From VMCP01 sp965659745 (GTDB lineage Bacteria > Bacteroidota > Bacteroidia > NS11-12g > UBA955), in the NCBI GenBank assembly GCA_965659745.1, contig CBFHXF010000003.1:1-64000 (forward strand): a stretch of DNA of 64,000 nt. Direction: 5' to 3'. Of this stretch, positions 61,240-64,000 are shown in pieces. Below the pieces are notes generated by a model, which made no database searches, was not told the DNA's origin, and saw only the letters and a program-made list of their open reading frames with translations. Position numbers and translations under genes: made by a program. Numbering within the stretch: the stretch's first letter is position 1; each line of letters opens with the position of its first letter.

Positions 61240-61710
61240 TTAGGGTTGGTTAAGGTAGGCTCCGTACATCCAAACTAACTTTTCTTGCTCGCGAATGTAA
61301 TCGCTCATTAAGGCATTAGTTCCTTCATCTTCAATGTCTGCCGCTGCTGTAAGGATTTTTCTTTGTTGCATAATAAGGATTTCGAAGGAGTGTAAAATGT
61401 GTGCTATACATTCGCCGCCTTGTTGAACATTTTTAGCAGATTTAATTTCAGAGGTTTGCATGTAATCTTCAAAGGTGTGCAATGGAATTCCCCCGAGGGT
61501 GAGAATACGCTCGGCAATTTCATCAATCTTGAGAATTAAATCGTTGTATAGTTCTTCGAATTTTAGATGCAGTTCGAAAAACTTTTCACCACGTATGTTC
61601 CAATGAAAACCACGGGAATTTTGATAGAAGACCATATAGTTGGCCAAAAGACCATTTAAGTCTTGGCATAAAAGTGCACTTTTTTCGGGGTGTAGACCAA
61701 TTTTGTTCAT
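61240..61710 (-). CDS. dps: Dps family DNA-protection / ferritin-like protein
   Basis: 156 aa with the Dps ferroxidase pattern: LNGLLANYMVFYQNSRGFHWNIRGEKFFELHLKFEELYNDLILKIDEIAERI, where the His and the Asp/Glu residues form the inter-subunit iron site. Dps forms a 12-mer that oxidises Fe2+ with peroxide and protects DNA in starvation or oxidative stress. Single gene with its own upstream region. Confidence 0.95.
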   Translation of the reverse strand: MNKIGLHPEKSALLCQDLNGLLANYMVFYQNSRGFHWNIRGEKFFELHLKFEELYNDLILKIDEIAERILTLGGIPLHTFEDYMQTSEIKSAKNVQQGGECIAHILHSFEILIMQQRKILTAAADIEDEGTNALMSDYIREQEKLVWMYGAYLNQP

Positions 61711-61788
61711 ATTGCAAATTTCGGCTATTCTACACCCCGCTCAAAATAAAGTTAGAGCTCTGTGATATAGGTTACTCAAAAATGACGG

Positions 61789-64000
61789 CTATTTGAGGTT
61801 TGATTCTTGCTTATTTTTAGCGTCGTCAATGAGTTTTTGAGCACGGGTATTGGTTTCGTTTTCTAAAGCATTGGCTTTTGCATTGGCTTCAGACTCGATT
61901 TTATCGGCTTTCGCATACCCTTCTTTTCTCAAATTATCGGCCTTCTTTTGGGCTTCCTCATTGAGTTTTTTAGCGGCCTTTTCGGCGGCAATTTTCTCTA
62001 GAGGATTGCGGGCTTTGGCTTTTAATGCGTCTACCTCCGCTTTGGTTTTATCGAGTCCTGTTTGCACCAATCTATCGGTCTCTTTTCTGGATTTGTCGGC
62101 TAAACTTTTACCCTCAGCGCGCAATTGATCGGCTTTTTCTTTGGCTTCAGCTTTTAATTTAGCGGCTTGAGCTTCGGCTTCTTCGATGGCCTTGTCGGCC
62201 ACTTTGTTCACTTCTTTTTTTACTTCTGCTACGGCCTTCTCTTTGTATTCTTCAACCACTTTCATGCCTAATTGCTTCCAATCGATGCGCAATTTAGGAC
62301 TCGTAGTGGTTCCAACTATAGACATGGGAACTGCTTTGCCTTGGGTATAGAAAAAGCCTTTGAAATTTAGGTTTTGGGCCAAATCGACATCTCCGGAGAA
62401 AGCCATTTTTGCTCCTTCATAAATATCCAGTCGGATGCTGTCTTTGAGCGATAACTTACCCTCGTTGATGGCAAATCCCATCTTGCCAGGTTTGATTTTT
62501 ACGTCTTGGAGCTTACTTTTATTCCATTTAAACTGCTCGAAAACTTGTGTCAGCCATTCGGGCGATTTCAAGTTTTGCGCTTGTGTTACCGCCATCAAAC
62601 CATCGGCAGAAACGCTCTGCATATCTACACTTAGGTCTTCGGCCAAATCACTTAAAAGGTCCATATTTAGATTAAAGGGGGCGTCTAAATCTTTTAAAAT
62701 TGGCGCATAGGTATCGAGCATTTTGAAATTGCTACTTATGTTCTTGGGTATGAGATTTTGAAGGGAGAAATTGGCCTTAATTTGGGGTTTGCCTCCTTCG
62801 AAATAGGCATAATTTGTGGCAAATGAAATTTGACTCCCCCAAATTTCAGCTTTGATTGGATCGATATTAAGTTGGCCGTCTTTAACGGCAATTTTGGCTT
62901 CACACTGCTTCAATTGATAATCGCCGTATAACAATTCTCCAATTTTTCCCTGGAAAACCATATCTAAATTGGCAGGTAATTGAGGGGCGGTTAGAGCCGC
63001 AGTATCGCTACTTACTTCTGTTTCGGGGGAGGTTTCTTCGCTTGCGGGCATCCACTCGTTCAGATCGATGCGTTGACTGCTAATTCGCAATGCACCACTT
63101 AAGGTTTCGTTATTCAAGGCATAACCTAACATGTTATTAAGTCGGCCTTCTGTAATTTCCACCGAAGAAGAACCATATCGAATGGATGAGGGACTGATGA
63201 TAAAGGCACTGGGTGTGGCTTTGATATCGAGGTTTTTGATGTCGGTTAGGAGTAACCCTGGGGCTGCATAACGGAATCCATATAAACCAAGGCTTCCTTC
63301 AACCTTAAGATCGTCGAATTCTTGTTTTTCTACGGAGGCATAATGTCCGTCGAAGACCAAACCGGCTTTTACATTTCCTGATAAATTAACCCCCGAGTCT
63401 AAAGGCAACATATCTTTCCAATCGTCGAGGGTAAGATTGGCGGCAATTTCTCCGCGGGCGTAAGGACTGGAAATGGGATTCTTCGTGAACAAGTTCATCT
63501 TGAACGGATCTTTTCCCAGCAATAAACTGAAATTTTTCAGATCGACAGTGGTATGATCTGGATCTCCGTCTTCATTTAAAACATGCAGGTCTACGTTTAT
63601 ACCGCTAACCGCTTTGGGTAAATCGGGATATTGAAATTGGGCGTTTTCAACGGAAAGGTCTATTTTGGTTTGGGGCATTTTAAGATCATCCATGATGCCT
63701 TTTATAGCCATGTTACATGCCATTTTTCCTGAGGCTTTAACATTATTGAAGTCAGACGTATAACAACCTGGAATGGCAGAGAGCAAGGATTTGAATTCAG
63801 AATTGGGCACGCCAATTTTCAAGTCCATGTCCATGTTCTCGTCGTTCATTTGCACCCATCCTGTCATTTCTACAGGGAGTTCATTCAATTTTGCTTTTAA
63901 AGGTTCGAATCCAAAACGGAATTTTTCTAAGTCCATTTGAATATCACTTTCCATGTCAAATTTGGCTTTCGATACCAAAGTCATTCCTTCATAGGAAAGG
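61789..64000 (-). CDS. AsmA-like protein with long Lys/Glu/Ala-rich C-terminal tail (5' end outside window)
   Basis: The frame stays open to the window edge (LSYEGMTLVS precedes the first internal Met), so the start lies beyond 64000. The visible ~736 residues contain the beta-rich AsmA-type repeats (IKATPSAFIISPSSIRYGSSSVEITEGRLNN; IGELLYGDYQLKQCEAKIAVKDGQLNIDP; MSIVGTTTSPKLRIDW) found in large envelope proteins linked to lipid transport. The last ~150 residues are a continuous charged helix of repeats such as EEAEAQAAKLKAEAKEKADQLRAEG. A membrane anchor would be expected in the missing N-terminus. Confidence 0.85.
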   Translation of the reverse strand, partial: LSYEGMTLVSKAKFDMESDIQMDLEKFRFGFEPLKAKLNELPVEMTGWVQMNDENMDMDLKIGVPNSEFKSLLSAIPGCYTSDFNNVKASGKMACNMAIKGIMDDLKMPQTKIDLSVENAQFQYPDLPKAVSGINVDLHVLNEDGDPDHTTVDLKNFSLLLGKDPFKMNLFTKNPISSPYARGEIAANLTLDDWKDMLPLDSGVNLSGNVKAGLVFDGHYASVEKQEFDDLKVEGSLGLYGFRYAAPGLLLTDIKNLDIKATPSAFIISPSSIRYGSSSVEITEGRLNNMLGYALNNETLSGALRISSQRIDLNEWMPASEETSPETEVSSDTAALTAPQLPANLDMVFQGKIGELLYGDYQLKQCEAKIAVKDGQLNIDPIKAEIWGSQISFATNYAYFEGGKPQIKANFSLQNLIPKNISSNFKMLDTYAPILKDLDAPFNLNMDLLSDLAEDLSVDMQSVSADGLMAVTQAQNLKSPEWLTQVFEQFKWNKSKLQDVKIKPGKMGFAINEGKLSLKDSIRLDIYEGAKMAFSGDVDLAQNLNFKGFFYTQGKAVPMSIVGTTTSPKLRIDWKQLGMKVVEEYKEKAVAEVKKEVNKVADKAIEEAEAQAAKLKAEAKEKADQLRAEGKSLADKSRKETDRLVQTGLDKTKAEVDALKAKARNPLEKIAAEKAAKKLNEEAQKKADNLRKEGYAKADKIESEANAKANALENETNTRAQKLIDDAKNKQESNLK

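Overview
The window looks like a piece of a Bacteroidota chromosome or MAG scaffold. It carries SusC/Oar-like TonB receptors, a lipid A pathway gene (lpxB), a LytS/LytTR pair, an AsmA-like protein, and several putative promoters of the Bacteroidota TAnnTTTG type. Four runs of N mark assembly gaps. Most genes are packed into tight, often overlapping operons. I saw no transposase, integrase or CRISPR array.

Layout. At 1-67 is the end of a tRNA-Pro (minus strand). At 394-9888 is a tightly coupled four-gene plus-strand operon: a protein with three TIR-like segments, a membrane-spanning nSTAND ATPase with a propeller-like C-terminus, a TonB-dependent receptor, and an MFS/nucleotide-carrier-like membrane protein. 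At 9878-13607 are a small lipoprotein, a GH18-fold protein that lacks the catalytic glutamate, and a TPR lipoprotein.

The centrepiece, 13588-39873, is a complete extracellular contractile injection system (eCIS, Afp/PVC-like) locus. On the minus strand, in order of transcription, it holds a two-TM protein, the DUF4255 cap/terminator, an unknown 276-aa protein, one sheath, two tube proteins, a DUF5908-like small protein, a LysM hub protein, a VgrG-like spike, a PAAR tip, a gp25 wedge protein, a large baseplate J-like protein, a short fibre-like protein, a 60-aa protein, a second J-like protein, and a very large (2336 aa) tape-measure protein with internal repeats. Divergently transcribed are the Afp15-like AAA+ ATPase, then a 632-aa low-complexity, helix-rich protein followed 11 bp later by a small CesT/YbjN-like protein. 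That last pair looks like a cargo and its chaperone.

The rest (40064-64000) is mostly housekeeping and envelope functions: lpxB-surE, an Oar-like TonB receptor, a membrane kelch-like protein beside a LytS/LytTR two-component pair, an aldose epimerase split by an N gap, a 7TM-AraC regulator, menE-like ligase and a class V aminotransferase separated by a decayed tandem duplication, anmK, a glutamate/leucine-type dehydrogenase, pepT, an acyl desaturase (split by an N gap), dps, and the 3' part of an AsmA-like gene that runs off the window.

The main candidates for undescribed biology are the eCIS cargo/chaperone pair with the membrane protein beside the cap, and the TIR-like/nSTAND/TonB-receptor/transporter operon next door.
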